Assembly: GCA_964019425.1 (NCBI GenBank)
Contig: OZ025801.1
Span: 1,116,001-1,180,000, forward strand
Origin: Flectonema sp. DT1601
Taxonomy: Eukaryota > Euglenozoa > Diplonemea > Diplonemida > Diplonemidae
DNA: 64,000 nt
Reading direction: 5' to 3'
The notes under the pieces are model-generated. The model ran no database searches. It saw only the letters and a program-made list of their open reading frames with translations, and was not told the DNA's origin. Shown here piece by piece: positions 41,762-51,395 of this stretch (positions are counted from its first letter, which is position 1; each line of letters begins with the position of its first letter). Position numbers and translations under genes: made by a program.

Positions 41762-43328
41762 ATGTCTGCTTCAGAATCGAACTGGCATGACGACATGTTG
41801 GGGAGTATCGATGTTGAGATGCAGGGGTATAGCGTATGTTATGATTAGTGTTAAAGGTTTACTTTTTATGTTTTCGTAGTGTAAGAATCGATTAATAATT
41901 AAACTTAAAACAGTCGAGTCTGGAAACGCCATCTACACCTTCTGACGTAACCCTTGATGATAGCAGTAGTATTGGAAGTAGTATCGTGTCATCAGGTCTT
42001 GAGTTTACTCCTCAGCAGCAGCAATACAACAGCCACGTCCACCACCACAGCCACAGCCACAGCCCCGCACAGCCACGTGTTCAGCAACCAGATGCTAGTG
42101 AACAGGCTGTTCCGCATCTCTTCCTCCAAACTGTGACCAGTCAGAAATATGAAGCTCCGTCAACTGCTGGAAACACACCTGCACCATGTGCAAGATTCGG
42201 TCACACAGCAGTTATGTACAAAGACACGATGATTGTTTACGGTGGAAGAAATGCAGAGTGCCTCGGAGATGTTTGGACGTTCGATTTCCTCGAAAGAAAC
42301 TGGACACCCGTATGTGATTATCTTTTATTCTTTATACTCTTTCTTAACTTTGACGATACCAACAGTTACTTTATTTGTTCAATTACACTAATTATTTATT
42401 GGTAACGATTAACTTCTGTTCGTCGAAGTGTTTCATCCAACCAGTCAAATAAATAATAAAACAGATTCACACTCCTGCAGGACCGTGTCCACGTGCTGGA
42501 CACACTGCGGTGGTCTACGGTTCTAAGATGTTTATTTTTGGAGGAGTTGGTAATAAAGAAAGTGGAAACTGGTTGAATGACATGTGGTCGTTAGATTTGG
42601 AACGTTTCTGTTGGACACAAATATTGTCTAAGGGAGAGAAGGTACCCCAAGGCAGAAAGGGACATACTGCGGTAGTATCCCGAGACTCAATGTTTGTATT
42701 TGGTGGTGGTCAAGATGATGAAACTTTATATAATGATGTTTGGGAATATAAGTTTGAAGAAAGCCGTTGGTCACAACAACTTCTATTTGGATCAACAGAA
42801 CTACATCCGAGAATGTATCACGTGGCTGTTCTTATACCTGGTGACAAAATGATTGTATTTGGTGGCAGAGCACATACTGAAACAGGTTTTCTAAATGACG
42901 TTATTGAAATATCTCTTCACGGGACTGGTGATGTCTGTAGGTATACTGAACTGACTCCACGAGGTACTCCACCAACTCATAGAATGTGTTCAACAGCTAT
43001 TTATCATAATCACACAGTAGCAATATTTACGGGAGGATCGTTTTCTTATTTAGAAGATTCTCATCAACTTGATCTTCAAAAGATGCAATGGACTCCAATT
43101 GATAATGTTACTTTTGGAGGACGAACACGACCAACTACTGTGAAATGGAGAAACACAATTATGACATTTGGTGGTTGTGTTCACGTAGACGGATATGTAA
43201 ATGATTTCGTTGAAGTAGAACTAGAACCGATGTCTCTAATGCAGACAATGAGAGAATACATTCTTGAGAAGCGGATTACTGACAGAGAAGGATTACCTCA
43301 TCACATGAAACGATTCTTAGACGAGTAG
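41762..43328 (+). CDS. Kelch-repeat beta-propeller protein (3 exons)
   Basis: Exons 41762-41833, 41914-42309 and 42465-43328 give 443 aa; introns are 80 and 155 bp (GTATGT...AAAACAG). The short first exon encodes MSASESNWHDDML. A Ser/Gln/His-rich linker (VHHHSHSHS) follows. From about 80 to the end there are six kelch repeats: RFGHTAVMY...VYGGRN, RAGHTAVVY...FIFGGVG, RKGHTAVVS...FVFGGGQ, RMYHVAVLI...IVFGGRA, RMCSTAIYH...IFTGGS, RPTTVKWR...MTFGGC. The W-x-x-D-x-W spacing is regular (DVWTFDFLERNW, DMWSLDLERFCW). Such propellers mediate protein-protein contacts, often in actin, RabGAP-like or ubiquitin contexts; there is no BTB or F-box here, so the partner is unknown. Confidence 0.88.
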
Positions 43329-44743
43329 TAATAAGTGACGTAGTGTCTGATTACTAACAGCAATGGATGATTGTATTCTTAAATCTGGTTGGGTTTATCA
43401 TCCTAGAAAATCAAAACATTATTATATTCTACTGTGATATTGGTTCTTGCAAACACTTCTGTTTTTTTTTTTTTTTTTGTTCGTCTTTTTATATAATATT
43501 ATATATATTTTTCTATTATATTTTTGTAGGTATTGTACTGTTTTTTTGTTTCCTCTCAAAATTCCTCGAAATCTTCCCCCTTTTTTTTTTTTTTTTTTTT
43601 CCATTCCAACCCAAAAAAAAAATACCCCCCCTCCTTCTTCTACTTCATAAGTTTATTTTATTGACAGAAAGTAATTCACACGCAGGCAACTCTTTGGTAC
43701 TTGTGAACTCACACGGTGCCCACGAGAGTGCGCATTCGTTTAGTAGCTGCTGATCTTGCCTGTTAATTATCTAGTCTTCCCTGGTATCCTGTTTTGTATT
43801 GTTACTCAGTACACCTGTAGGGAAGCATTACTTTACTTTGTGTAATCTGATGCTTTCTGTAACCGACATTAGTTATATTTGTTTATCAAAACGTCTATTA
43901 AAGAAATGAAAAAAAAAAAAAAAAAAAAAAACATCCTTGTTCTCGACTTGTGAGCAAGCCACCTGACTGGGCTTTCATCAACATTGGGAACCACTTTAAT
44001 ATGAGAGTTTTCTGTTGGGAGGAATGAAGAAAAAAAAAAAATAATTAAAAAAATTCAGATTTTCTCATTTGCAGATTTGCTAAACAACACAATTTTTTTT
44101 TTTTTTTTTTAAAGTATCCAAACGAAGAAAAAGAATTTAAAAAAAAAAAAAAAAAAAAAGAAGGCTCGTAAAACCATCATCACATGACATCCTTTTATAA
44201 TAACAATTCATGGTAACTGCTGCTTTCTATGATAAGATAAAGATAACTATAAACATAAAGGGATTTGGTACACTTCTGTGTATGTAGCAATTGATGGTAA
44301 AACGACAACGAAGTCTTTTTTTTTTCCCCTTAAGGATTTGCCGTCGAGGTCTGGTTTGGAATTACTTTTCAAAGAACGAAATATGAAAAGAGACACAGTC
44401 TTAGGTGTGTGCGCTTCACTTCCTCCATAGAAGCTGTATCTGCTTTTGATTATCGTCTTGTACCAAAGTCTGGAGAGCGGTATTAATTTGCCGACGTTCT
44501 TATTTCTGTTTAATTAATCAGATCATTCTTGCCTTATAATTTGAACGAGAGAACGATTACCTTTTTTTTTTTTTATACAAAAAAAAAGTCTTTTGAGTTT
44601 TTTTTCGTTGGTTCCTCATCTGATAACCAATGACAAAAGTGTTGTTATTCATTTGGGAGGGTTGGCAGTGCTACAGCAACCCGTTTTTCCTTGAGTTCTG
44701 TTTTTTTTCTTTCCCTCCTCTTCTTTTTTCACTCCCATCAATA
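43329..44743. other. Intergenic, homopolymer-rich
   Basis: T and A runs (43460, 43580, 43908, 44140) and short Phe-rich frames; no gene supported. It separates the kelch gene from the left end of the Penelope-like element. Confidence 0.45.
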
Positions 44744-44842
44744 GCTGGCTGACTTCTACACCATAACTTATGATAGGATTACTCGCCTGATAGTTACTTC
44801 AAAAAACTAAGTTATCGTTTATGGTAATGCGATACAATACAG
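44744..44842. repeat. Left diverged direct repeat of the PLE
   Basis: Aligns with 51054-51225 with several gaps. Identical words include CTTCTACACCATA, GGATTACTC, ATAGTTACTT and CTAAGTTA, all in the same order. The right copy has about 70 extra bases. Confidence 0.65.
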
Positions 44843-45082
44843 TCTGTGAAAGGGGGGAAAAGAGAAAATCCCAAAATTCTTTTTGTTTAAAACGGAGAAT
44901 TCGAACTTCAAAAGATTTTTAAGAAGAAGAAGAAGAAAAAAGGTTTTTTTTCTAATTATTTGCAATCAACAAAAAACAAACGACAATTTAAGAATGAAAT
45001 TATTAATTAATGTTTCAATTTGAATGCTGGTTTTGCCATCTGAACACAAAAGACATTTTATTGAAAGCTCTCTCTGTGACAA

Positions 45083-45103
45083 ACTACTACTACTACTACT
45101 ACT
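45083..45103. repeat. (ACT)7 microsatellite
   Basis: Seven perfect ACT units within the low-complexity left part of the PLE. No function inferred. Confidence 0.9.
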
Positions 45104-45772
45104 AAATAAAATAAAAATTAGGGAATAGCTGCGAAAAAAAAAAAAAAAAAAGAAATCTCTCGTTCAAAAGAGGCAAGCTGTATTGTTGTTAAATAATTAA
45201 GGAACAATAGTAACTTATAATATAGGTTACGTTAATAAATAAATAATTCGGGGGGAAAAAAAAAAAAAAAAAAAAAACGAATCGATGAGTCGTCAGGGTT
45301 TTTATGCGAAAATCTGGAGAACAAAAAAAAAAAAAAAGAAAGAAAAGAAAAGAAAAAAAAATTATTATTCCCTCTCCCGTATGTCCTTTCCCCCCTTTGT
45401 TAAAAGCATTTTGTGTGTCAAAAAAAAACTAATAAAAAAAGAAAACTAAAACAAACAGAGAGAGAGATGAGAATAATTAAAGTATTCTCGTTTAGGAGGA
45501 GCCTTTTATTGGTTCAAAAAAAAAAAATTAAAAAAAATGACTTCATAAAGATTGAAAAAAAGGTTTCGTCTTTGAGTCAGAATTGTACTCTCCCTCCCAT
45601 TCCCTTTCTTTTTCTTAATCGAAGAATTACCTTCGCAAGTCAAAACAGTTTTTTTTTAATTTTATTTTTTTTTTTATTTTTTCCTTTCTAAAGAATTAAT
45701 ACAAAAAATCGAATCGAATTGAATCTCACTTCTACAGTCTTGTCTCAGTTCAAAAAAAAAAAAAAAATATTC

Positions 45773-45804
45773 CCCCCCTTTCTATTTTTTTAAAACAGAT
45801 TCAC
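45773..45804. repeat. 32-bp direct repeat, left copy
   Basis: Identical over 32 bases to 51258-51289. It starts with a C run and ends TTTTTTTAAAACAGATTCAC, which resembles an intron acceptor (AAAACAG) as used in this genome. It lies 10 bases before the in-frame open region of the RT. Confidence 0.95.
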
Positions 45805-45826
45805 TTTTTTTTGAAAATACTTCATT

Positions 45827-48800
45827 GTGGATAATGTTGATGAAGTTGCTCAGTACATTAAAAGTAACTACTCCTCTCTTCAAGAAATGAGAGTTAGCAC
45901 TTTTGACTTCTCAGATATGTACACCAACTTACCACATACAAAAATTAAAGCTGTTATTAATACATTAGTCGAAGAATACATTGGAGACAATTTGATAGTT
46001 AGAGATAAACGAAGTCGAATTGGTAAAGATTTCTACTTGGCAAACGAATTTAACGAAGATGTGCAAGTTGCTTACAACATAGAGGAGATCAAGGAACTAC
46101 TGAATGTAATACTATCTAATTCTTATATTAAAAATGGTGACCATATGTTAAGGCAATGTCATGGTATTCCAATGGGTTCTCAATGCTCTCCTCACATTGC
46201 TAATCTGTACTGCTTTGGTATCGAAAAGAACTGGATTGACAACATCATCCATAGCAATGGTTTAAGTATTGCTAATGACAGGATAATCTTCAGATATATT
46301 GATGACTTTCTAATCTTTAGTAAGAATGAACCTACTCCACCTCCGCAAGCTGAATATCAAATGTCATACACAGATACGTCACTTGGACGCAATGACATAG
46401 TTTTCCTAGGAATGAGAGTAAGATTTGAAGAAAGACCAAGAGGACATCCATTCATTCGTCTGTCAATTTGGGACAAAGAAAATCTGTTCAATTTTCAACC
46501 CATCAAATACACAAGCTCGACATCAAACGCACCAAGAAGCCTTGGTCCGGGCATATTGAAAGGAGCCTTGTACAGAGCAGCAACCAATATCAACAATGAC
46601 TTCGACTTATACTTGGAAATCGAAAAGGTGATTTACAGGCTACGCAGCCGAGGGTACTCGAAGAAGAGCCTCTTCCCACAATACAAAGATTTCATTCTTA
46701 GTACATACTGGGATTTTCCGAAACAGAGAGATAACCTCCAGCAATTCTTTTTCAAGACAAATTGGAGATATGACAAGGAACTACCCGTCACCTCTGAGAA
46801 GAAAACAATCCAACAGTACTACAAACTGAATGGACGAGATGACATTTATAACATGTTACTCGATAAGAACGTTGGGTATGCAAAACTCAAAAAATGTAAT
46901 AACACCATGGTTACTGCATTCCGGATTGCAAGTCACTCAATCACTAACAATCCAGATCAATGTCTAATATGTTCCACCGCAATAAACAAGAACACTGAGA
47001 CACAGATTGATGCTTTGGATATTAAATATCGCAATGGGATATTTAAAGTAACCAAATTTTGCAAAGACTTCGACAAAATACTACCTGTTAACATCAGTAT
47101 TCTATCATACGACCAGGGTAAGACAACCCGTGAAATAATTAACAAACATGTGAATCACGAATGTCACATGGTTGTTGGTCGTACTAATGGAGGTTATTAC
47201 TTTCCAATTACAAGTAAATATACGGAAAGTAATATTCAAAAAATCTTCCTCAAGGTTGACACGCCTGGAAAATCGGCGGAAGTTACAACAGAAGGGAAGT
47301 CAACTCCTAACACATCAGATACTGATGTAGTTATGACAGACAACACCACAGAAACGCAAGAAGATGAAACGGAAAAATCTCAAACTGAAAAACCGGTTAT
47401 GAAGAATGATAGAGATCCTGAATGGGATATCTCGATCGATAAAAGGTTTCCTATTTCTATGCACACTAAACCAGCTGAAGGCCTTAACAGCGGTGAGTGT
47501 GGCTGGGCCACCATTAATTTTATGGCTGATTATCTGAACATCGAGAGAATTCAGATATCTAAAGTCTTTAAGATTCAAGATGAGTTGGCAACACAAGAAA
47601 TGAAGTGGTTAGGATTGGTTGAAATGTTCCAATTCAATCCTGATGGATGGTTTCACCAATTAGTCATATATGAGACAATTAAGATTCATCTGTCCTTAGA
47701 AATACACCATTGTACCAGCGCAGAAGATTTAGATAAAGTCAACAATATACTCAAAGAACAAAACCTAAAACGCTTTCCATTCGTTATAATTACACGTAGA
47801 TTAGCATACACTCACTATATCTTATTTATCGGAAAAGATACAGAGTATACAGGATATGATATCATTCAACACACTCCAAGTTATGAAACGTGGAATGACA
47901 TTGCCAGGATATATCCTTTGGAAACATTTGACTATCACTTCGCATTCTGCCCTACAAAAAACAATCCTATGGAGAAACTCCAATTTCCGAACCTCGATTA
48001 TCCAACAATGGAGCCCCACATGGAAAACAAACAAGAGAAAGATACTCTTAGTCAAAAGACGAATGATAACGATGACACAGCACTGTTATACGAGATGTTA
48101 CAGAAATTTGAAGAGGATGATATCTCTACAACAGCTAAAGCCGCAGATCCATTGGATTTGAGATCTTCGAATGAAAATACTACTCATAAGGAAGTCATTC
48201 AAGAACCAAAGAAAGTCATTCAAGAACCGAAGGAAGTCATTCAAGAACCAAAGGAAGTCATTCAAGATCCAAAGGAAGTCATTCAAGATCCAAAGGAAGT
48301 CATTCAAGATCCAAAGAAAGTCATTCAAGATCCAAAGGAAGTCATTCAAGAACCAAAGGAAGTCACTCAAGATCCAAAGGAAGTCACTCAAGATCCAAAG
48401 AAAGTCATTCAAGATCCAAAGGAAGTCATTCAAGATCCAAAGGAAGTCATTCAAGATCCAAAGAAAGTCATTCAAGATCCAAAGGAAGTCATTCAAGATC
48501 CAAAGGAAGTCATTCAAGATCCAAAGGAAGTCATTCAAAATCCAGAGATAGATACACACCTAGATCCAAAAATAGGTCAGCAAGATGTGGATTTGGACGA
48601 TAAGGAAGCAATAGTTGTTGCTAACAAGGCTTCTAAACCCAATACTCACTTCGACATCACTGATTACATAACTTCTGAAGATCAAAAGTCAAATGATTTT
48701 GTAAGTGGAACCACAAAGCTCACTAAGTTTCCCAATCATATCTTGAACACCAATCAGAATACTAACTTATGTCATATGGAATATGCTACACCAAATACCG

Positions 48801-50896
48801 ATGTACATATGGAATCACCAATGACCACTATTCTAACTGGTCCACTTTATAATACGGATACACAATTTAATTACGAAAATACAACACTTATAATTGCAAC
48901 ACCGCAGATTATACCAACCATCCCAAACTTTCATAACCTATATCACAGCTCATCTGGGTGTCAAATCATGGCGGTATCACCTCTGAGAATATACAAAGTA
49001 AATACAATTGCTGCCATCTCACCCCCACAAGTCTATCACAACGGGGACAGCATTGTTGCCATCTCACCGCCAACTATCCATGATACTAAGAGTCCAACAG
49101 ATGTTACTTCACCAACTCGGATGGATATTGATATTGACACGGTGATTGCCGTCAATAACAGAAGTCTATATGATATTGACATCATCCCACCACCACATGT
49201 GGATACTCTTATAAGTACCAAGAAAAAGAGTAACGACTCAATTCATAAAACTTGCCTTACCGATGTCGATAACAATAGCTACAACGAGATATCACCACCA
49301 CAAACGGATGTACATATGTTGATCAATAACAATGATCTCAACGTAATTGAGCCTATTGCACCACCACATACGGGTGTTCATACGGTAATTAACAACAACA
49401 GTCTCGAGACATTCGGGTATATTTCACCACCGCAGACTGGTATTCATATGCCTATAGTTATCGACAACAACAGTATCAACGCAAACGAACTTGCTTCACC
49501 ACCACAAACTAATGTTCATATGGAGGTCAGAAACAATAGTCTCATTGCGACTGAGGCTATATCACCACCGTGTTTAGAAACACCTGAACATCGACATGTG
49601 TTTGAAACACCGGTAAAACAAAAGTCGGGAGGCAAAATCAAAACTCCGACAACCAACAAGATTGTCCCACAAGAACCACTAACTTGTTGGAATGGACACA
49701 ATCGGGAGCTTATTTATGATTTAGCAATGAATAGGCAACCTAACAAGATTGTTACAACATACACTGCACCATCGTTAAAAGTTACAACTCCGAAAACAGC
49801 AGCACGAAATAACACTGTTGTCATAGACACAGAAGATAGTATGAACCCCGTAACTTCAATGCCGGAAAGTTTAAGTGATGCCCTTGAACCTTGTTCAAAA
49901 CGTAACAAAAAGTCCAATATACTGTCTCATAAACATGCTATGAAGCAATCCAAAAAGAAAGCTTTCAATAATGGATCTCACGAGTCAATTATCCCTAAAA
50001 CTAAAGTCATTACGCAATCACATACGCAGATTAAGGATAAAACATCGGAACCTATCAATGAAGAATCTAGTAAGATACTTCCCCAACTTAAAGATGAAAC
50101 CGGAAGTAAGAAAGATGAGACATCGTCGCATGTTGAACTAGAAAAGGCAACAGAAGTTAATACAATAGTTGAGAACTCAATGACCGACGTGCCAACGACA
50201 ACATCCTCGTCAGAACCATCCTACAAAGATACAACGCATATCAAGAGGAAATGTAAATATTGCTTCAAGACTAAAAAATCAATTATTGATCATGTCCACA
50301 TATGCGCAATATTCAGAGCCTCAAAGGACTTTCCATATTACATGGATCATGATAATACAACGTATGAAGTTAACAACAGTGATGGCTCCAACAAGATCAC
50401 AATGGTCATCAAGGAGAAGAAGAAATTAAACATGCGGTCTATCAAAAGAGGTACAAAACTAGTAACACAAATTCTTGAGAAAGAGGATAGTACACTAACT
50501 ACACCAAAAAGAGATACCCGCAAAAGATTAAATTCTGAAAGTCCGATTCCAATAATCGAATTTAATGGATACATGGACAAGGACAAGAGAAAAAAGTTAG
50601 AGAATAAGAACGGATCTAAAAGTAAACGCAAGATCAAAGTTGAGGTTAATAAGATGCTAGTCGCTTCAACAAAAAAGAAGGAGAAGTCGAAATATACAAA
50701 GAGATTAAATTCTGAAAGTCCTATGCAGCCGCTACTAAGAAAAGATGTACGAAAGAAACGAGCCAAACAAGAAGATATCAACACACCTAAAAGTGAAGAT
50801 AAAGAGAACGTTACGAACATCTTAGATACTCCTTCGACTCCTGCTTTACATGATTTTGAAGATGTATCAGAGTATGCATCAGAGCTTGATAATTAA
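45827..50896 (+). CDS. PLE polyprotein: reverse transcriptase, Josephin-like protease, repeats, C2HC finger
   Basis: The frame is open from 45815. 45827 is a GTG and the first ATG is 45887, so the N-terminus is missing or spliced on, perhaps at the AAAACAG ending 45798. Residue numbers count from 45827 (1689 aa). RT: motif A FDFSDMYTNLPH (D27), motif B GIPMGSQCSPHIANLY (113-128), motif C RYIDDFLIF (D159, D160), then a PLE-type thumb (GPGILKGALYRAATNI). Residues about 545-710 resemble a Josephin cysteine protease: SGECGWATINF with C558, DGWFHQLVIYETIKIHLSLE, THYILFIGKD with H663, GYDII with D678. A 17-unit K[EK]V[IT]Q[DE]P array begins near 788, degenerate SPPQTxVHM units lie around 1060-1245, and a CX2CX9HX3C finger spans 1476-1493. 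The tail is Lys-rich. No GIY-YIG nuclease is seen. Confidence 0.8.
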   Translation: MDNVDEVAQYIKSNYSSLQEMRVSTFDFSDMYTNLPHTKIKAVINTLVEEYIGDNLIVRDKRSRIGKDFYLANEFNEDVQVAYNIEEIKELLNVILSNSYIKNGDHMLRQCHGIPMGSQCSPHIANLYCFGIEKNWIDNIIHSNGLSIANDRIIFRYIDDFLIFSKNEPTPPPQAEYQMSYTDTSLGRNDIVFLGMRVRFEERPRGHPFIRLSIWDKENLFNFQPIKYTSSTSNAPRSLGPGILKGALYRAATNINNDFDLYLEIEKVIYRLRSRGYSKKSLFPQYKDFILSTYWDFPKQRDNLQQFFFKTNWRYDKELPVTSEKKTIQQYYKLNGRDDIYNMLLDKNVGYAKLKKCNNTMVTAFRIASHSITNNPDQCLICSTAINKNTETQIDALDIKYRNGIFKVTKFCKDFDKILPVNISILSYDQGKTTREIINKHVNHECHMVVGRTNGGYYFPITSKYTESNIQKIFLKVDTPGKSAEVTTEGKSTPNTSDTDVVMTDNTTETQEDETEKSQTEKPVMKNDRDPEWDISIDKRFPISMHTKPAEGLNSGECGWATINFMADYLNIERIQISKVFKIQDELATQEMKWLGLVEMFQFNPDGWFHQLVIYETIKIHLSLEIHHCTSAEDLDKVNNILKEQNLKRFPFVIITRRLAYTHYILFIGKDTEYTGYDIIQHTPSYETWNDIARIYPLETFDYHFAFCPTKNNPMEKLQFPNLDYPTMEPHMENKQEKDTLSQKTNDNDDTALLYEMLQKFEEDDISTTAKAADPLDLRSSNENTTHKEVIQEPKKVIQEPKEVIQEPKEVIQDPKEVIQDPKEVIQDPKKVIQDPKEVIQEPKEVTQDPKEVTQDPKKVIQDPKEVIQDPKEVIQDPKKVIQDPKEVIQDPKEVIQDPKEVIQNPEIDTHLDPKIGQQDVDLDDKEAIVVANKASKPNTHFDITDYITSEDQKSNDFVSGTTKLTKFPNHILNTNQNTNLCHMEYATPNTDVHMESPMTTILTGPLYNTDTQFNYENTTLIIATPQIIPTIPNFHNLYHSSSGCQIMAVSPLRIYKVNTIAAISPPQVYHNGDSIVAISPPTIHDTKSPTDVTSPTRMDIDIDTVIAVNNRSLYDIDIIPPPHVDTLISTKKKSNDSIHKTCLTDVDNNSYNEISPPQTDVHMLINNNDLNVIEPIAPPHTGVHTVINNNSLETFGYISPPQTGIHMPIVIDNNSINANELASPPQTNVHMEVRNNSLIATEAISPPCLETPEHRHVFETPVKQKSGGKIKTPTTNKIVPQEPLTCWNGHNRELIYDLAMNRQPNKIVTTYTAPSLKVTTPKTAARNNTVVIDTEDSMNPVTSMPESLSDALEPCSKRNKKSNILSHKHAMKQSKKKAFNNGSHESIIPKTKVITQSHTQIKDKTSEPINEESSKILPQLKDETGSKKDETSSHVELEKATEVNTIVENSMTDVPTTTSSSEPSYKDTTHIKRKCKYCFKTKKSIIDHVHICAIFRASKDFPYYMDHDNTTYEVNNSDGSNKITMVIKEKKKLNMRSIKRGTKLVTQILEKEDSTLTTPKRDTRKRLNSESPIPIIEFNGYMDKDKRKKLENKNGSKSKRKIKVEVNKMLVASTKKKEKSKYTKRLNSESPMQPLLRKDVRKKRAKQEDINTPKSEDKENVTNILDTPSTPALHDFEDVSEYASELDN
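47466..47960 (+). other. Josephin-like cysteine protease domain inside the PLE protein
   Basis: Candidate triad C558, H663, D678: spacings 105 and 15 residues. In ataxin-3 the Josephin triad is C14, H119, N134, with the same spacings. Flanking patterns also match: a helix after the Cys (ATINFMADYL against a Leu-Asn-Asn-Leu helix), a G-[FW]-[FH]-x-x-Q-V-I segment in the middle, and a final hydrophobic strand. Asp in place of Asn is acceptable in papain-fold proteases. Recognition is by eye only. Confidence 0.6.
48188..48544 (+). repeat. 21-bp tandem repeat, 17 units, coding for K[EK]V[IT]Q[DE]P
   Basis: Each unit is 21 bases, e.g. AAGGAAGTCATTCAAGATCC plus A. Seventeen consecutive units with few substitutions (E/K at position 2, I/T at 4, D/E/N at 6) lie in frame within the PLE protein. 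Because the unit lacks stops in other frames, long shadow frames exist in the other + frame and on the minus strand. Confidence 0.95.
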
Positions 50897-51053
50897 TCAT
50901 CTTATACTTTCTACATTTATTGTAGAAGAGTGCTCCACTAGTAGTGCGCTACGAACTAGTAATAACAAGAAGAATGTTTTTTTTTTTTATAAACATTATA
51001 ACAAAGTAACTACATCCTAGTCTTGCTAACTAAGATGCTTCAGTCACACCAGA

Positions 51054-51225
51054 TGATTGACTTACTTCTACACCATACTGATGATGAGAGAATAGAGGTA
51101 AGAGGTATATGGATTACTCTCGAAACCTAATAGTTACTTTAAAAGGCTAAGTTAAGCATCACACCTAGTCACTGTATCTCAGAACTAATGTTAAATTATC
51201 GTTATGTTTTTTATGATACAAAACA
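51054..51225. repeat. Right diverged direct repeat of the PLE
   Basis: Counterpart of 44744-44842, in the same orientation, about 160 bases after the PLE stop codon. It has internal extra sequence (GAGAGAATAGAGGTAAGAGG region) compared with the left copy. Confidence 0.65.
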
Positions 51226-51257
51226 TTTGTATTTTACGTACAAAATCAAACAGTTAA

Positions 51258-51289
51258 CCCCCCTTTCTATTTTTTTAAAACAGATTCAC
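51258..51289. repeat. 32-bp direct repeat, right copy
   Basis: Identical to 45773-45804. Here it is only about 30 bases beyond the diverged right repeat, whereas on the left the two are about 930 bases apart. Confidence 0.95.
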
Positions 51290-51395
51290 AAATTACATTT
51301 CCGTGTGGACAGTGATCTCTTTAATTATTTATGAAGTCTTTTTTTTTTTTTTTTTATAAATTAAATTATTTTAACAAAAAACAGGTTAATGAAGT

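Larger units (their letters stand above)
44744..51289 (+). mobile_element. Penelope-like retroelement (PLE) with direct repeats at both ends
   Basis: The core is one 1.69-kb-codon frame starting within the reverse transcriptase. At the left a block at 44744-44842 and at the right a block at 51054-51225 are diverged direct repeats (shared CTTCTACACCATA, GGATTACTC, ATAGTTACTT, CTAAGTTA). Nearer the frame, an identical 32-base repeat sits at 45773-45804 and 51258-51289. Penelope elements often carry such partial tandem or terminal direct repeats and are often 5' truncated. The region 44843-45772 is low-complexity A/T. The RT fingers region and a GIY-YIG nuclease are not visible. The exact boundaries are uncertain: 45805-51257 with the 32-mer as a target duplication is the alternative. 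Confidence 0.7.
50897..51395. other. PLE 3' region and leader of the LRR gene
   Basis: Contains the right diverged repeat and the right 32-bp repeat, a T run at 51340-51355, and an acceptor-like TTTTAACAAAAAACAG ending 51384, 11 bases before the next ATG. No further coding is seen. Confidence 0.5.

Noticed and set aside
48188-48544. CRISPR-like array
   Set aside because: The units are directly adjacent with no spacers and encode a heptapeptide in a eukaryotic protein.
48098-48559. 153-codon minus-strand frame and 126-codon alternative + frame over the 21-bp repeat
   Set aside because: They are translations of the tandem repeat in other frames. The RT-protease frame runs straight through with normal sequence on both sides.
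45815-50896. GIY-YIG endonuclease in the PLE protein
   Set aside because: No GIY...YIG pair or following Arg/Glu pattern was found anywhere in the frame.
44744-51289. LTR retrotransposon
   Set aside because: The RT motifs (FDFSDMYTNLPH, GIPMGSQCSP, RYIDD) are Penelope-type. No gag, integrase or aspartic protease is seen, and the end repeats are short and diverged.
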